The notes under the pieces: model-generated | The model's database searches: none | Told to the model about the DNA's origin: nothing | The model's input: the letters and a program-made list of their open reading frames with translations, nothing else | In this document: positions 11,501 through 18,778 of the stretch, piece by piece | How the letters are laid out: every line of letters starts with the position of its first letter | Numbering within the stretch: the first letter of the stretch is position 1 | Assembly: GCA_020974905.1 (NCBI GenBank) | Contig: CP087563.1 | Span: 1,922,001-1,986,000, forward strand | Direction of reading: 5' to 3' | DNA from: Planctomycetes bacterium syqfu | Lineage (GTDB): Bacteria > Planctomycetota > Phycisphaerae > Phycisphaerales > Phycisphaeraceae | Length of the DNA: 64,000 nt | Program-made: the position numbers and the translations under genes

Positions 11501-12289
11501 CAACAGGTCTGTCTTGTCCAGCACCAGAAAACTGGTCAAAGTGTTTCCGCTATAGAGGCTGAACATATTGGCTGAAACCACAACGTAATCCCCATTGAAA
11601 CCGAGCATGGGAAAGTCGGCCCAATGCGAATCATCGTTGTCCGAATCAAACTTGTAAGCTTTCCATCCCTGCGTTGGATCGGCAGAATCGGAAACGGCTA
11701 CAAAAATGCTGTTGCCAACCTTCTTGTTGTCAACAGAAGTTGCATACCACCTGTTCTGGCCTCGGTCATAGACAACTCGTGGGTCAAAGGTAAAGTCAGA
11801 ATATGTAACGCCCGCATTAATCCAGAACGAATTAAGTGATCTGGACTGAACACGATTACCACTGGCTTTGTCATAAACGGTGTACTGCCCGTTGAGCATG
11901 ACGACAACATGGGAATCCCCAACAGCCCCCATGGTGTCTGCCGGGTAGTAGTAGCCTTCATCGCCGTAGTAGGCGCCTTGATAGTTTTGCGTCACTTCGG
12001 GAGAGATGATGTCTGAGGCAGTCGCCGCAGCCATCTGAGGTTCATATAGATCAAGTGTCGTCGCAGACTCCGATGCAACCGTCACCGGGGTCGTCATCGG
12101 CAGCTCAACAGGCAACTGAACTGAACTGAGCAGGATGCGTGGCTCAAGATTTTCCAGTGTACATTTCCAGTGATCGTGACGACATCTACTAGCGGTAAAC
12201 AATTGGTGTGTATTGGCTTGGCGCATTTGAACCAAAAGATTGCGATATAAGCGGGTCAGTCGCTTACGAGCGCGAGATGCAAAATGCAT
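2501..12289 (-). CDS. Giant LEPR-motif surface protein with SdrD_B-like and PKD repeats and C-terminal dockerin
   Basis: About 3262 residues. I place the start at the ATG at 12289 because GGGGGA sits 5 nt upstream; an in-frame ATG at 12310 has no clear ribosome site. The N-terminus carries the planctomycete motif LEPRILLSS (about residue 50). A region rich in beta-propeller-like strands follows (about 80-520). About nine SdrD_B/Cna_B-like modules (IGDRVWLDQNADGIED type) alternate with PKD-like modules. Ten of these contain WDLDNDGxFDDA-type acidic loops, two have the classical WDFGDGS form, and three more have an IDWGDG form. The C-terminus has two dockerin type I calcium loops (GDVNVDRQVSIADI and YDVNRDGWVDIVDI). 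It is probably a calcium-stiffened cell-surface adhesin or scaffold. No cohesin partner is visible. Its domain repetition also creates DNA repeats with a period near 255 bp. Confidence 0.9.
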   Translation of the reverse strand: MHFASRARKRLTRLYRNLLVQMRQANTHQLFTASRCRHDHWKCTLENLEPRILLSSVQLPVELPMTTPVTVASESATTLDLYEPQMAAATASDIISPEVTQNYQGAYYGDEGYYYPADTMGAVGDSHVVVMLNGQYTVYDKASGNRVQSRSLNSFWINAGVTYSDFTFDPRVVYDRGQNRWYATSVDNKKVGNSIFVAVSDSADPTQGWKAYKFDSDNDDSHWADFPMLGFNGDYVVVSANMFSLYSGNTLTSFLVLDKTDLLNQEESPTYAYHTDYSLDTTGFTPQPVVDYDNGHGALAILSAYNKPSGYLRLSSVDLSGVTTGDFIDVTPRSTQGDIDQPGDKVDIDAGDTRFCSNVVYDNGYLWAVHGVNINDRPSLEWYKIDINNSNVVDSGVIADDTMSYNYPSIAVNNKGNVVIGFSGGSPSTYISSYYVIGTRDYDGSMVFSEPQLITSGASTYERLDTSGRNRWGDYSATLLDTTYDNVFWTFQEYVKSTNIWGVGVTKITLDSAIVGGDFWNDTDHDGVQDFGEQIFTSGYATLYQADGQSTGLSSGINSLGEYSFSIYLKGDYYIEYYLTDGYEFSPQYIGSSLTDSNANPITGRSDIFTVNGAIQDETYDVGVYTNNVVTYASIGDRVWDDVNQNGIQDDSESGLSGMTVNLLNSLGTQLQSTTTDADGSYLFDDLDAGSYIVEFVTSGGYAFVPRNAGNDDTLDSDADTTTGRTSLITVAGGDDITDVDAGMYLPSASTSISGVVWLDEDHDGVRDVGESFMSNWRAYLHTVDGNQIATTSTDSNGAYRFDNLSSGQYYVRFTSAEPSYVYTETNVGDDSTDSDVNIHTSSTDIFTLNQNQTIDHIDAGLLTPPYFFQIYHSEVETEGSQVYVHMNIDDAGLGSHAVIIDWGNDTTDNFNLYGNPTNTTRYHTYTNDGNYQVSVTLTDDTGLSTQETFTIEILNVLPTVDAGGSYSIYEGDTLYLDASGTTDPGSDTLSYAWDLDNDGQFDDATGVSPTIVWSTLSALGLTADGAVYTIGVRVSDDDGFQTGYTTLTINPIATDASINGVAWEDRNDNRLRDEGDVLLANVPVELYDDQYNLIDSTTTDENGAYHFTDLAAGDYKVKFIKYYESSRYFVFPDVNGNANDDLDSDAAFSTGYSHSISLGMSETVDHVDVGYKPVERVTLNVWLDANDNGIFDNGEGAVAGTQMSLDKTDGTYNNQWTFNSTTVGATNLAPGEYVVTVILPEGYSITTPDQGADDSVDSDIDPDTLTFTFTLIEGQTHPAVGAGVLANGQIGDHVWLDENYNGIEDDGESGLAGVTVNLLNTDESLYLTTTTDANGDYLFDHVIEGDYTVQFVSPEAYTFTSQDQGSDDQIDSDVNPLTGKTALFSLALNQQLTDLNAGLYITPALAQINITPQLVDEGSSLSVQGVFNQLFSPNQAHQVTIQWGDGSQDILNYDAGDLNFTQTHSYANDGQYTITVQMSDASDHEDEQTFSVTVANVLPTINLADSFIVTEGLSVQLTAAGTSDPGTETLTYAWDLDNDGQYDDATGISPTITWQTLESLGLSTDGASHVIGLQVTDDHGSVTQASTLTINNALPIVAIGGPYIVYQGYGITLDASGTSDPGSDPLTYEWDLDNDGVFDDALGVTPTLSWEAAGLLGITTLDATYAIALRVTDDTGSVVQTSDITVLPVPAASSISGIAWVDRDLNHYQSEADTTLADVEVQLYDNQNNWLQSTVTDENGAYVFDSLYPGQYAVKFQDMRRDFQYFVINDFNSDVLDSDADDANGWTQTYDVGLLDQVDHVDAGYMPNGIMRFWVWLDENANGTYEIGEGDAAGIVEVEISQVDGDYYTKNKISPNNRYFIKVVNTGEYQVNVLLDDGYELTALLQGDDRYYDSDIDPATLTSILSIIEGQFNPYIGVGILGTGQIGDRVWLDQNADGIEDETEPGVAGVTVNLLYDDGDLCQTTTTDVNGDYLFDHVIDGDYIIEFVNPDDSLFTTQNVGSDDTVDSDADATTGRTSVLTLTGNGQIHNINAGLIGVPVIENVVVATDPVLEGAQMNLSVGITHLDSTQTNTVDIDWGDGHTQSVNLATGVLTTQQLHTYANDGDYDITVTVTDANNQQDHQQATVSVQNVLPTADAGDAYIINEGESVMLDASSTTDPGTDILQYAWDLDNDGQYDDASGVTVTLSWSELVAMGYATDGTQYTLCLQVTDDTGSSTTTTTLMINNIAPNVQPGGHYVLDEGQGMMLDASGTTDDGGDALTYAWDLDNDGVFDDATGVSPTLTWDLIHALGLTSKGQPNTVRLQVTDDHDSAVMSTTITINNLPPIGDAGGSYVIDEGSSVTLDASGSTDPGGDSMVYGWDLDGDMQFDDAVGVSPTISWATLQALGLTTEGTPHTIRMLVFDNSSAMGGDTTTLTINNVLPVADAGDSYQITEGQTLTLDASGSFDVGGDQLSYGWDLDNDGVFDDAVGVSPVIPWQTLVALNLQSDGSANPIALQVTDDCGSSTSQSTLVINNVLPTADAGGAYEITEGWPLFLDASASSDVMGDSLTYTWDLNNDGVFDDVIGSTAELSVQTLNALGVKSDGSANTIAVKVSDDAGSTIAYTTLTINNLLPAVILVGNDGFGYGTYRVNEGENLLLDASDTFDVGYDVLTYEWDLDSDGQFDDATGVTPLINWQTLLDLGFTADNRPYSIRLRVTDDVDSVIRFSTITIDNVLPIADAGGAYVINEGQGVMLDASASFDPGNDTLSYHWDLNENHIGSDAVGVTPYLTWEQLVAMGFSSDGTATTISVSVADGTFFRVASSTLTINNLAPVVDAGEDQVTSETLTVTLQATVDDADDRDTHTCTWDMGDGSEPLVGNVVEYAYADDGQYTVTLTVVDNDGAQATDTMLVTVNNTDPSIDQLAGDSEVFGGFEASFSALASDPAGVHDPLTYTWDFGDGSDPQTGSDLTEVSHTFTQYGSTTVTLTVTDDDGGFTQSMHAILVKRPYVSDQSLFYNNSYYDGNTSTADANDLNAIATDKQALEPGQTGSSVNISTNIQGINGVIVKVLGLTDPTQLTVDDFQFTLGNTSVTEQWEEAPQPTLTLLEKDNVDHPDLFLLTWEDQAITNTWLSVRLLANNNTALAEDHVFYFGNMAGDVNVDRQVSIADIFNIWNNRLTQSSGLPAEIDNLYDVNRDGWVDIVDIFDAWSNRTSATGVWLEMIQPTENQTQVAQLASTPPQTASQLAFALSQNQGRFQTQLVHSDDDRFVLSEVSLADYL

Positions 12290-12434
12290 AGATCCCCCAA
12301 AGTCAGGCATGCCTGGTACAACGAATCAAGATCAATCAAGAAGCAGATGGTTTTATGTCATTCAAGGTGATGTGAATTAACACTTTAAACTATAAACACA
12401 TTAATCCTTTTATAGCACACAAAGTAGGTGATGC

Positions 12435-12447
12435 CAATTTGAAATTG
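12435..12447. promoter_or_regulatory. 13-bp perfect palindrome between divergent genes
   Basis: CAATTT-g-AAATTG lies between the giant adhesin (start 12289) and the lyase (start 12530). It is AT-rich and may be a regulator site; chance occurrence cannot be excluded. No gene is visible in the rest of 12290-12529. Confidence 0.25.
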
Positions 12448-12497
12448 CCCAATTCAGTCATCCAAACGCAGGTTGGGGGGTTTACTTTTTGCACATT

Positions 12498-12507
12498 TTG
12501 TATACAA
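12498..12507. promoter_or_regulatory. Palindrome TTGTATACAA, candidate GntR/FadR-type operator
   Basis: TTGTATACAA is a perfect 10-bp palindrome 22 bp before the start codon of the N-acetylneuraminate lyase. GntR regulators of the FadR/FCD group commonly bind T-N-GT...AC-N-A palindromes, and this fits that shape. Its place just upstream of the ribosome site suggests repression of the lyase. No FCD-type regulator is encoded in the window, so the partner is unknown. Confidence 0.35.
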
Positions 12508-12529
12508 TTTACACAAAGGATCACAAAAA

Positions 12530-13450
12530 ATGATATCCACACTGATTGCAGCTCCGTACACCGCCATGCTCACCAACAATGATTTGATGTTGGATCAGGT
12601 TAGTCACCAGGCAAAAGCACTACATGACAGTGGGGTAAGCGGCGCGTTTGTCTGCGGGACGACTGGGGAAGGCGCATCATTGACGCTTGATGAGCGCAAG
12701 GCAGTTGCAGAACGCTGGTGTCAGGATCGCCCATCGGGATTAAGCGTCATTGTCCATGTTGGTGGAACCTGTCTGCGTGACTGCCAGACACTGGCTGAAC
12801 ATGCCCAGCAATTCGGTGCGGACGGGATTGCTGCCATCGCCCCCTACTTTTTCAAACCGGCTAACATCGAAGATTTGGGACAGTGGTGTCATGCAATTGC
12901 CAGTAGCGCGCCGGAATTACCGTTCTACTACTATCACATGCCTGCAATGACAGGCGTGAATCTGCCCATGGAGCAGTTGCTCACGCAATGCGCTCCATCC
13001 ATCCCCAACTTTGCGGGTATCAAGTTCACCCATGAAAACCTTTACGATTTTGGACGCTGTGTGAATGTGAGTCAGGGACGTTACAAAATGCTCTTTGGTC
13101 GAGATGAAATCCTGCTCTCTGCCCTCCCCCTTGGAGCAGACGGTGCGGTTGGCAGTACCTACAACTATGCAGCTCCAATCTACCTGAAAATGATTGAGGC
13201 CTACAAACAGGGTGATCTGGAACAGGCAGCAACCTGGCAACAACGATCACGCGAATTGGTGGACCTGCTCAACAAGTATGGTGGATTGGCAACAGGCAAA
13301 GCCATCATGCAAATCATCGGTATTGACTGCGGTCCGACACGCATGCCACTCAAACCGTTGAGCCTTGAGCAAACCCAGGCATTGGAAGCCGATCTGCATG
13401 CCATCCATTTCTTTGACGCCATCAGCAGCCCAATCACGTCACTGGTTTAA
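12530..13450 (+). CDS. nanA: N-acetylneuraminate lyase (DHDPS/NAL aldolase family)
   Basis: 306 residues from the ATG at 12530, chosen because AAAGGA stands 9 nt upstream and the family sequence begins there; an upstream in-frame start at 12473 adds 19 unrelated residues. The class I aldolase features are present: the GTTGEG loop (43-48), the YYYHMPAMTGV segment with the catalytic Tyr near 135, and Schiff-base K165 in GIKFTHEN. The later block FGRDEILLSALPLGADGAVGSTYNY is characteristic of the N-acetylneuraminate lyase branch rather than dihydrodipicolinate synthase. The enzyme should cleave sialic acid to N-acetylmannosamine and pyruvate in the cytoplasm. No other sialate genes are present, so a related 2-keto-3-deoxy sugar acid substrate is possible. 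Its 3' end overlaps the convergent gene by 12 bp. Confidence 0.8.
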   Translation: MISTLIAAPYTAMLTNNDLMLDQVSHQAKALHDSGVSGAFVCGTTGEGASLTLDERKAVAERWCQDRPSGLSVIVHVGGTCLRDCQTLAEHAQQFGADGIAAIAPYFFKPANIEDLGQWCHAIASSAPELPFYYYHMPAMTGVNLPMEQLLTQCAPSIPNFAGIKFTHENLYDFGRCVNVSQGRYKMLFGRDEILLSALPLGADGAVGSTYNYAAPIYLKMIEAYKQGDLEQAATWQQRSRELVDLLNKYGGLATGKAIMQIIGIDCGPTRMPLKPLSLEQTQALEADLHAIHFFDAISSPITSLV

Positions 13451-16400
13451 CGCACCGCATACCCCATCCTGAGTCTGCATCCGACGACCTGCAAAGTCCC
13501 GGAGAAATGGACCATCGAACTGCCACTTGCTTAACTCATCAATACTGGTCAGTGAATCGGTCAATGTGGTCCGCGCGATTCTCAGGTAATCCAACGCACC
13601 TTTGAAATAACTGGCTTGTCCATCACATCCAACCCAGAAATCTCCTTCGTTGGCAAGTGTCGCATCAATCGGCAAAGTATCCAGATGACCAACCAACGCA
13701 ACCGGGACTGAATCCACATACATCCGAACCCGATTGCGATTTCCCCGCTCCACCTCAATTAACACATGCATCCAGGTCGACTGGGGTAATGGCTCAGCCG
13801 TATTCACATGATATATTTGGTATTGAGCTTTTAACGTCAATCGCAGCTCCCCCGACGGATCTACTGCCAATTGATAACCAGCCGTTTGATTCTGTTTGCT
13901 CAGCAACACGCCCCCCTGCTCATCGATCCTACAGACCAGTTCGATCAGAAAACTGTTGTCGGTCATATCCAGCGTCTGCCGATTTTTACCAGCATATTGC
14001 TTGGCTATTTCCTTGCCACCGACTTTGTAATCATAGGTCCCATCAACTGTCATCTGTTGATGGGACAACTGGCATGCCACATCCAGACCATTGAAAGACA
14101 AAGCACCATTGACCCAATTCTCCAACGTCCCTTGAGAAAAATCTGACCAACTGGCGTTGCGTACCTGCAGGTCATTGGTTGGGACAAGCCGGTACATCGT
14201 TCTGTGCATCCACTCACCCGTGAAATTCATGTTCTCACCGAAGACCACCATAGGACCATCAACTGCAGGTTGATAAAAATGCCATTCACCGACCACACGT
14301 TGAAGTGCCCATGGGACAAAGTGCTTGATGCGTTTGGGGAGTTTGGCATCGGCAGCAGGTCTGAAATCATGCCCAGGCGCATCACGTAACACGGGAATTG
14401 TGGAGACGGTCCCGATTTGCGGTGCAAAACTTTTTCGCTTGACCAATGCCTGGGACATGGATGGCAAATCAGGATAGGTTTCATGGCCATATTCCAATGT
14501 CCCAAAATCACCTGCAATCTGACTGAAGACATTCTGCTTATAGGCCATGGTGGTGTAGTCAATGGGTTCGTTGATCACATCGCGTTTGTCAGGCAGCCAT
14601 GCATCATGATGCAGGACGGTGTCGGAGATATCCTGCCAGATATTACCGAGAAAAAAGTTTCGCCCTGGTAACCGACCACTGACGGTGAACTGCGTAAAGA
14701 CACCAGATTGTTTGCGTGATCCACTGCCGAACCTGAAAAACGTGTTATTGAAGTAAGCATTGTTAAAACCGAGAATCGCCTGAAGGGCTGCGCTATTGCA
14801 CAATTCACTGGACAGATCATTGTTCTTGCCCCACGCGATATTGTTAAACACATAGTTCTTAAACGCGCCATCGAGATAGTATGCAAAGCCAAAACGGTTT
14901 TCGTGATAGCGTCCCGTATGAACCTGTTCGTCAAGTTTTCTGCGGTATCCAATAGGATTGCCTGAGATGTTGTTGTAGAGATAAACAGGCCCAAGTTGCC
15001 ATGTTTCAATCCCGCCGTAGTCGCAGATGGTTTGTAGCGTGTTGGTGACCTTGTTGTGATGTACGAGCAGTCGAACCATGGGAATCGTGCGCATATCATC
15101 ACTTGTTGAACCGTTCTTGCCTGCCCGGATATTGATACCCTGGGCGCCGGTCTGATCGATGACATTGCCTGCCACTTCACCAAGATGGGCATAACGGATA
15201 TCAATGCCGGTACCGTGGTTATTCAAGGGACGTAAACCCAGTCCCACATATCGCAGACGGTTTCGCAGAACATGAATACGATAGAGTGTTGCATCGGGGT
15301 TAGTACGTGAGGTATTGCCATCGGATAACGTGATACCACCTTGAGAAGCATGAAAAATATCGTTGTCGGTAATGCGAATCTGATCGATCATCATGCCTTC
15401 CTGATCCATCTTGGCAGTGACGGCTTTACGAACATATTCAAAGCGACAGTTACTGATGGTCACATCCAAGGCATTATTACCCAATTCGATACACCCCTGA
15501 GAGCGATAGTTCTTACTCCAGCTGGCGATGAACGGGTTCTGTGAAGCGTTATGACGAAAAGTCAAACCGCTGATCCGAATGTGTTTCTGATGCTGGATGT
15601 GGATCATGTTGTAACGTTGTGCAATCTCAATCGTCGCGGTATTGGGATCACGATCATTTTCCAAGCGCACATAAAGCTTGTGTTGTTTGGCATCAAAGAA
15701 AAATTCACCAGGCGCATCCAGAAACGCCAAGGCATTTTCCAGGAAAAAGCGACAGTCATTCGTTGGACCGCGGCGGAACGCAGGAAACAAAAACGTTAAC
15801 TGACGACTGAATGCATCGTAAGACTTGATGCGACATGGCATGGGATTGCCGATCATGTTCGGGAAGTCCGACCAGACAATCGTCTGTGGTGAGACATCAT
15901 TTGAGATCGATGGCATATCACCGGGGAACGTCCCCACCATCGTACGTCCAAGATGCGAATGATCGATCTGCTGCATCTTCTCCCACGTCCACCATCCCGC
16001 ACGCAAATCATCCGGATGATCAAACTTCCAATTGGGTGTCCGTGCGACGACCAAGGGGCGAGTGATGTCATTGGTGACATCCCAAAGATCGTATGGCCTA
16101 TCTTGACCGCGATAGGTTGTCACCCAAACACCGTTGTCCAGCTTCTCCCATTTTCCTTGATAAATCTCAGATGCATACAGACATGCGTCGCCTGTTCCCC
16201 AGTTGGGATCGGAGGTTAGTTTAATGGGATGTGCCGACGTACCCGACTGCTTGGCTTCGAGATAACCGCGGTATACCACACCACATTTGAACACATAGGT
16301 ATCCACGTTCTGAGCCTGTTTTGAATTGGCAGTCGCCTGGTGATCCCAGGGATGATGCTTCCATGCTTTAGCCGGCGTTTTACCATCGTATTGGTCATCA

Positions 16401-16627
16401 CCGTTTTGAAAGTCGATATAACGGATCTGCTGACCGGGCGTGTAGACATACGGTTTAGGCGCCCACTGCAGGTCTCCGGTGGGGAGCACTTTGGCATGTG
16501 GTTGTCCCCATGAATATTGAGCCCAAACTTGTGATGAAGCAAGTGAAAAGACAATGAAAGGCATCAGCAAGAACGTTTTGATCACAACAGTCTTCCAGTA
16601 AAAACAATCGAGGTTAATCAAATACAC
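13439..16627 (-). CDS. Exported parallel beta-helix protein with C-terminal LamG-like domain
   Basis: Up to 1062 residues. The longest frame starts at a GTG (16627). A second in-frame GTG at 16585 has GGAAG 6 nt upstream and would give a cleaner signal peptide (IKTFLLMPFIVFSLASSQVWA), so it may be the true start. The mature N-terminus has the YIDFQNGDDQYDGKTP block often seen at the start of planctomycete beta-helix proteins. Repeated N-rich strands such as RITDNDIFHASQGGITLSDG, VLRNRLRYVG and VAGNVIDQTGAQGINI (about 340-620) indicate a right-handed beta-helix of the polysaccharide lyase/hydrolase type. Residues about 870-1040 resemble a concanavalin/LamG domain. It is likely an extracellular polysaccharide-degrading or -binding protein. 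It is last in an apparent operon, starting 6 nt after the prepilin-like gene. Confidence 0.75.
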   Translation of the reverse strand: MYLINLDCFYWKTVVIKTFLLMPFIVFSLASSQVWAQYSWGQPHAKVLPTGDLQWAPKPYVYTPGQQIRYIDFQNGDDQYDGKTPAKAWKHHPWDHQATANSKQAQNVDTYVFKCGVVYRGYLEAKQSGTSAHPIKLTSDPNWGTGDACLYASEIYQGKWEKLDNGVWVTTYRGQDRPYDLWDVTNDITRPLVVARTPNWKFDHPDDLRAGWWTWEKMQQIDHSHLGRTMVGTFPGDMPSISNDVSPQTIVWSDFPNMIGNPMPCRIKSYDAFSRQLTFLFPAFRRGPTNDCRFFLENALAFLDAPGEFFFDAKQHKLYVRLENDRDPNTATIEIAQRYNMIHIQHQKHIRISGLTFRHNASQNPFIASWSKNYRSQGCIELGNNALDVTISNCRFEYVRKAVTAKMDQEGMMIDQIRITDNDIFHASQGGITLSDGNTSRTNPDATLYRIHVLRNRLRYVGLGLRPLNNHGTGIDIRYAHLGEVAGNVIDQTGAQGINIRAGKNGSTSDDMRTIPMVRLLVHHNKVTNTLQTICDYGGIETWQLGPVYLYNNISGNPIGYRRKLDEQVHTGRYHENRFGFAYYLDGAFKNYVFNNIAWGKNNDLSSELCNSAALQAILGFNNAYFNNTFFRFGSGSRKQSGVFTQFTVSGRLPGRNFFLGNIWQDISDTVLHHDAWLPDKRDVINEPIDYTTMAYKQNVFSQIAGDFGTLEYGHETYPDLPSMSQALVKRKSFAPQIGTVSTIPVLRDAPGHDFRPAADAKLPKRIKHFVPWALQRVVGEWHFYQPAVDGPMVVFGENMNFTGEWMHRTMYRLVPTNDLQVRNASWSDFSQGTLENWVNGALSFNGLDVACQLSHQQMTVDGTYDYKVGGKEIAKQYAGKNRQTLDMTDNSFLIELVCRIDEQGGVLLSKQNQTAGYQLAVDPSGELRLTLKAQYQIYHVNTAEPLPQSTWMHVLIEVERGNRNRVRMYVDSVPVALVGHLDTLPIDATLANEGDFWVGCDGQASYFKGALDYLRIARTTLTDSLTSIDELSKWQFDGPFLRDFAGRRMQTQDGVCGALNQ

Positions 16628-16633
16628 GGACGG

Positions 16634-17230
16634 TTAGTTCACCAGGTCATAGTTGAAATGCTTACCTGTCCAATCTTCAAAACGACGGTGTTCAATGTGG
16701 ATATCCTGAAACAGACCCATCTGCCCACCAGCATGTCGATCCACATTCCAATCGTATTGCGAGTTAATGCCTGTGACGGTGTTGATCTTTTCGGTGACGA
16801 GTAAAGCCCTGATGGGATATTGCGCATCGGTCAAACGATATTTGCCAGCACCTGCTTTCCAGTTCATGCCGTACACATCGTTGGGATAAGTCTGGCTGCT
16901 GAGTGTGGGGCAATAAAAGATGGGGTGAACAATTTTGCCGGTGTGTCGGTTTTTAACGGACATGTATTGAACATAACCCGTCATCCAGTTAACGATGGGA
17001 GCTGCCCCGGAAGTCAGTGTCTTGGGAATGTATTGATCGTATTCATCCGCATACATCGTTGCAGACAGTCCGATCTGCTTGAGCTGATTCATGCAAAGTA
17101 CCTGTCTGGCTGCCATGCGTGCTTTACCCAATGCTGGCAGAAGTATGCTGATAAGCAGTGAGACGATGGATATCACAACCAGCAGTTCAATGAGCGTGAA
17201 GGCTGAAAGTCGACATGGCCGATGAATCAT
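16634..17230 (-). CDS. Prepilin-like protein (type IV N-terminal methylation motif), H-X9-DG type variant
   Basis: 198 residues. The N-terminus is a short basic leader, then [29 protein letters not shown], a class III signal peptide and hydrophobic helix; the residue before the cleavage site is Ala instead of the usual Gly. Residues about 35-60 ([28 protein letters not shown]) match the conserved block of planctomycete pseudopilins. The C-terminal [17 protein letters not shown] is a divergent form of the F-x-DGH motif. It probably inserts in the inner membrane and is processed by a prepilin peptidase; its role is unknown. Its ATG overlaps the stop of the GntR gene (ATGA), and the beta-helix gene follows, so the three are probably one transcript. 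Confidence 0.85.
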   Translation of the reverse strand: MIHRPCRLSAFTLIELLVVISIVSLLISILLPALGKARMAARQVLCMNQLKQIGLSATMYADEYDQYIPKTLTSGAAPIVNWMTGYVQYMSVKNRHTGKIVHPIFYCPTLSSQTYPNDVYGMNWKAGAGKYRLTDAQYPIRALLVTEKINTVTGINSQYDWNVDRHAGGQMGLFQDIHIEHRRFEDWTGKHFNYDLVN

Positions 17231-18477
17231 GATTCGGACTCCTGAAGTCGGATGTGAAAGTTGCCACGGTTATCGCGGTTGATTTGGTTGATGGTCTGTT
17301 CAAGGCGACTGCCCAGTATCAATTGCCCACCACAGGATTGGCGGACAGTAAGACGAGGGATGGCAATCTCAGGCAAATGTGAAGGATGTCCATTGCGGAC
17401 CCAGGTACTGATGTAATGCAGGATCGCACGGGCGACAAAATCAAACGGGAATTTGACGGACGTTAAGGGTGGGTCGGTGTATTGGCTGATTTCCGTGTCA
17501 TTATGTCCAATGACGCCGACCTGTTCAGGGATACGTACCCCATGTTTGTGCAGTGAAGTCATTAAACGCTGGGCAGCCTGATCGTCATAGCAGTATATCA
17601 CGGTGTGTTTCTCAAAAGGCAACCACTGACGCACAATCTCATCAGCCGTTTCAACACGTGAACCAATCAAGCCCACCTGGCAGGCAAGGTTATGCTGAGC
17701 GCAAATCTGAACAAACCGAACCATCGCATTAAACGCATGATCAGGCATGTCTCTAAGCCCCCAGAACCCCACGCGTTCACAACCCATTGCCATAATGTAC
17801 TGCACCACCATCTCACAGATACGTCGACTGAACGTCGGCTTATCGATGAGCTTGCCAAACTCGGTCCCCCAGTAGTGAATGGGATCGGTGCGGGGAATGT
17901 GATGCGTAAAGACCAATGGGATCGACGAGCGATCAAAATATTGTTCCCATAGCGATTGGGAATCATGCAATGTCTCAAACAAACCATGAATCAGAATCGC
18001 ATCACAGTTCTGCTGACTGATATCCAGAACCTGTCCAAAAAGTTGCTGCGGATCACAGTTGACATCAACCGTGCGTATGAGCAAATCCAAATGCGATGTT
18101 GCAGCAACTTGTTGTAACTGACGCAGCATTTCCTGACGATGCAGATCTGCCTGAGCATCGGTGAGAACCCCCACCGTGATTTGCTGCACGGCTCGACGTT
18201 GTGGCCGGGCAAGCAGATGATGCGCAGCACGTCCGATCCGACTGGTATCCAGATTGTTGACGTACACGCCCGAACCAATGCGACGCTCAAGCAAACCGCG
18301 ATCCGACAATTCGTCGATCCCGCGCATGACGGTCCGCTGACTGACCCCAAAACGACTGGAGAGCTCACGCTGACTGGGCAAGCGGTCACCTTCCCCCAGC
18401 GACTGGTCAACGATCAGTTGCAAAATCCCATCGCGAACGCGTTCGTAAGCAAGACTGTTATGTGAGGTCATGGTCAT
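17227..18477 (-). CDS. GntR-type HTH regulator with LacI-like sugar-binding domain
   Basis: About 416 residues from the ATG at 18477, which has AGGGA 5 nt upstream; the longer frame to 18558 adds a non-homologous stretch. The winged HTH (about residues 6-75) contains [20 protein letters not shown] and [14 protein letters not shown]. The rest (about 95-400) resembles the periplasmic-binding-protein-like effector domain of LacI regulators ([22 protein letters not shown]), the layout of arabinose-type repressor AraR. It likely controls the two genes that follow it in response to a sugar or oligosaccharide. It overlaps the prepilin-like gene by 4 nt, which suggests translational coupling. Confidence 0.88.
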   Translation of the reverse strand: MTMTSHNSLAYERVRDGILQLIVDQSLGEGDRLPSQRELSSRFGVSQRTVMRGIDELSDRGLLERRIGSGVYVNNLDTSRIGRAAHHLLARPQRRAVQQITVGVLTDAQADLHRQEMLRQLQQVAATSHLDLLIRTVDVNCDPQQLFGQVLDISQQNCDAILIHGLFETLHDSQSLWEQYFDRSSIPLVFTHHIPRTDPIHYWGTEFGKLIDKPTFSRRICEMVVQYIMAMGCERVGFWGLRDMPDHAFNAMVRFVQICAQHNLACQVGLIGSRVETADEIVRQWLPFEKHTVIYCYDDQAAQRLMTSLHKHGVRIPEQVGVIGHNDTEISQYTDPPLTSVKFPFDFVARAILHYISTWVRNGHPSHLPEIAIPRLTVRQSCGGQLILGSRLEQTINQINRDNRGNFHIRLQESES

Positions 18478-18778
18478 GGCAATCCCTGGTATGGGCTGGT
18501 TGATGAATTCTTGAATTGCTGCAATACAAAGGCAAATCCGAGTCAAAAAGCACACCAATTAATGTTTAGATTCGCCATAAATATCAATAATAAAATATTT
18601 TATAATTAACAATCATACATGCTTAGAAACACATCAATTAGTCATCAATTCTTGATTAAATCAGATAACAACTGCCGTCATGATCAAATTGATGATGCTC
18701 TAAACGCAGCAAAAGCGTACCGCCTTCAGATTTCGATGTGCGGTGAGTTAAAGGAGTAAGTCGCCTTTCTGGTGCCAA
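18478..18778. other. Intergenic region with AT-rich palindrome
   Basis: No gene is visible in this 300-bp gap between the GntR-hybrid start (18477) and the rhamnosidase stop (18779). It contains a perfect 14-bp palindrome, ATAAAATATTTTAT (18590-18603), inside a strongly AT-rich stretch that may hold the promoter or operator of the GntR operon. I could not identify a convincing -35/-10 pair. Confidence 0.3.
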
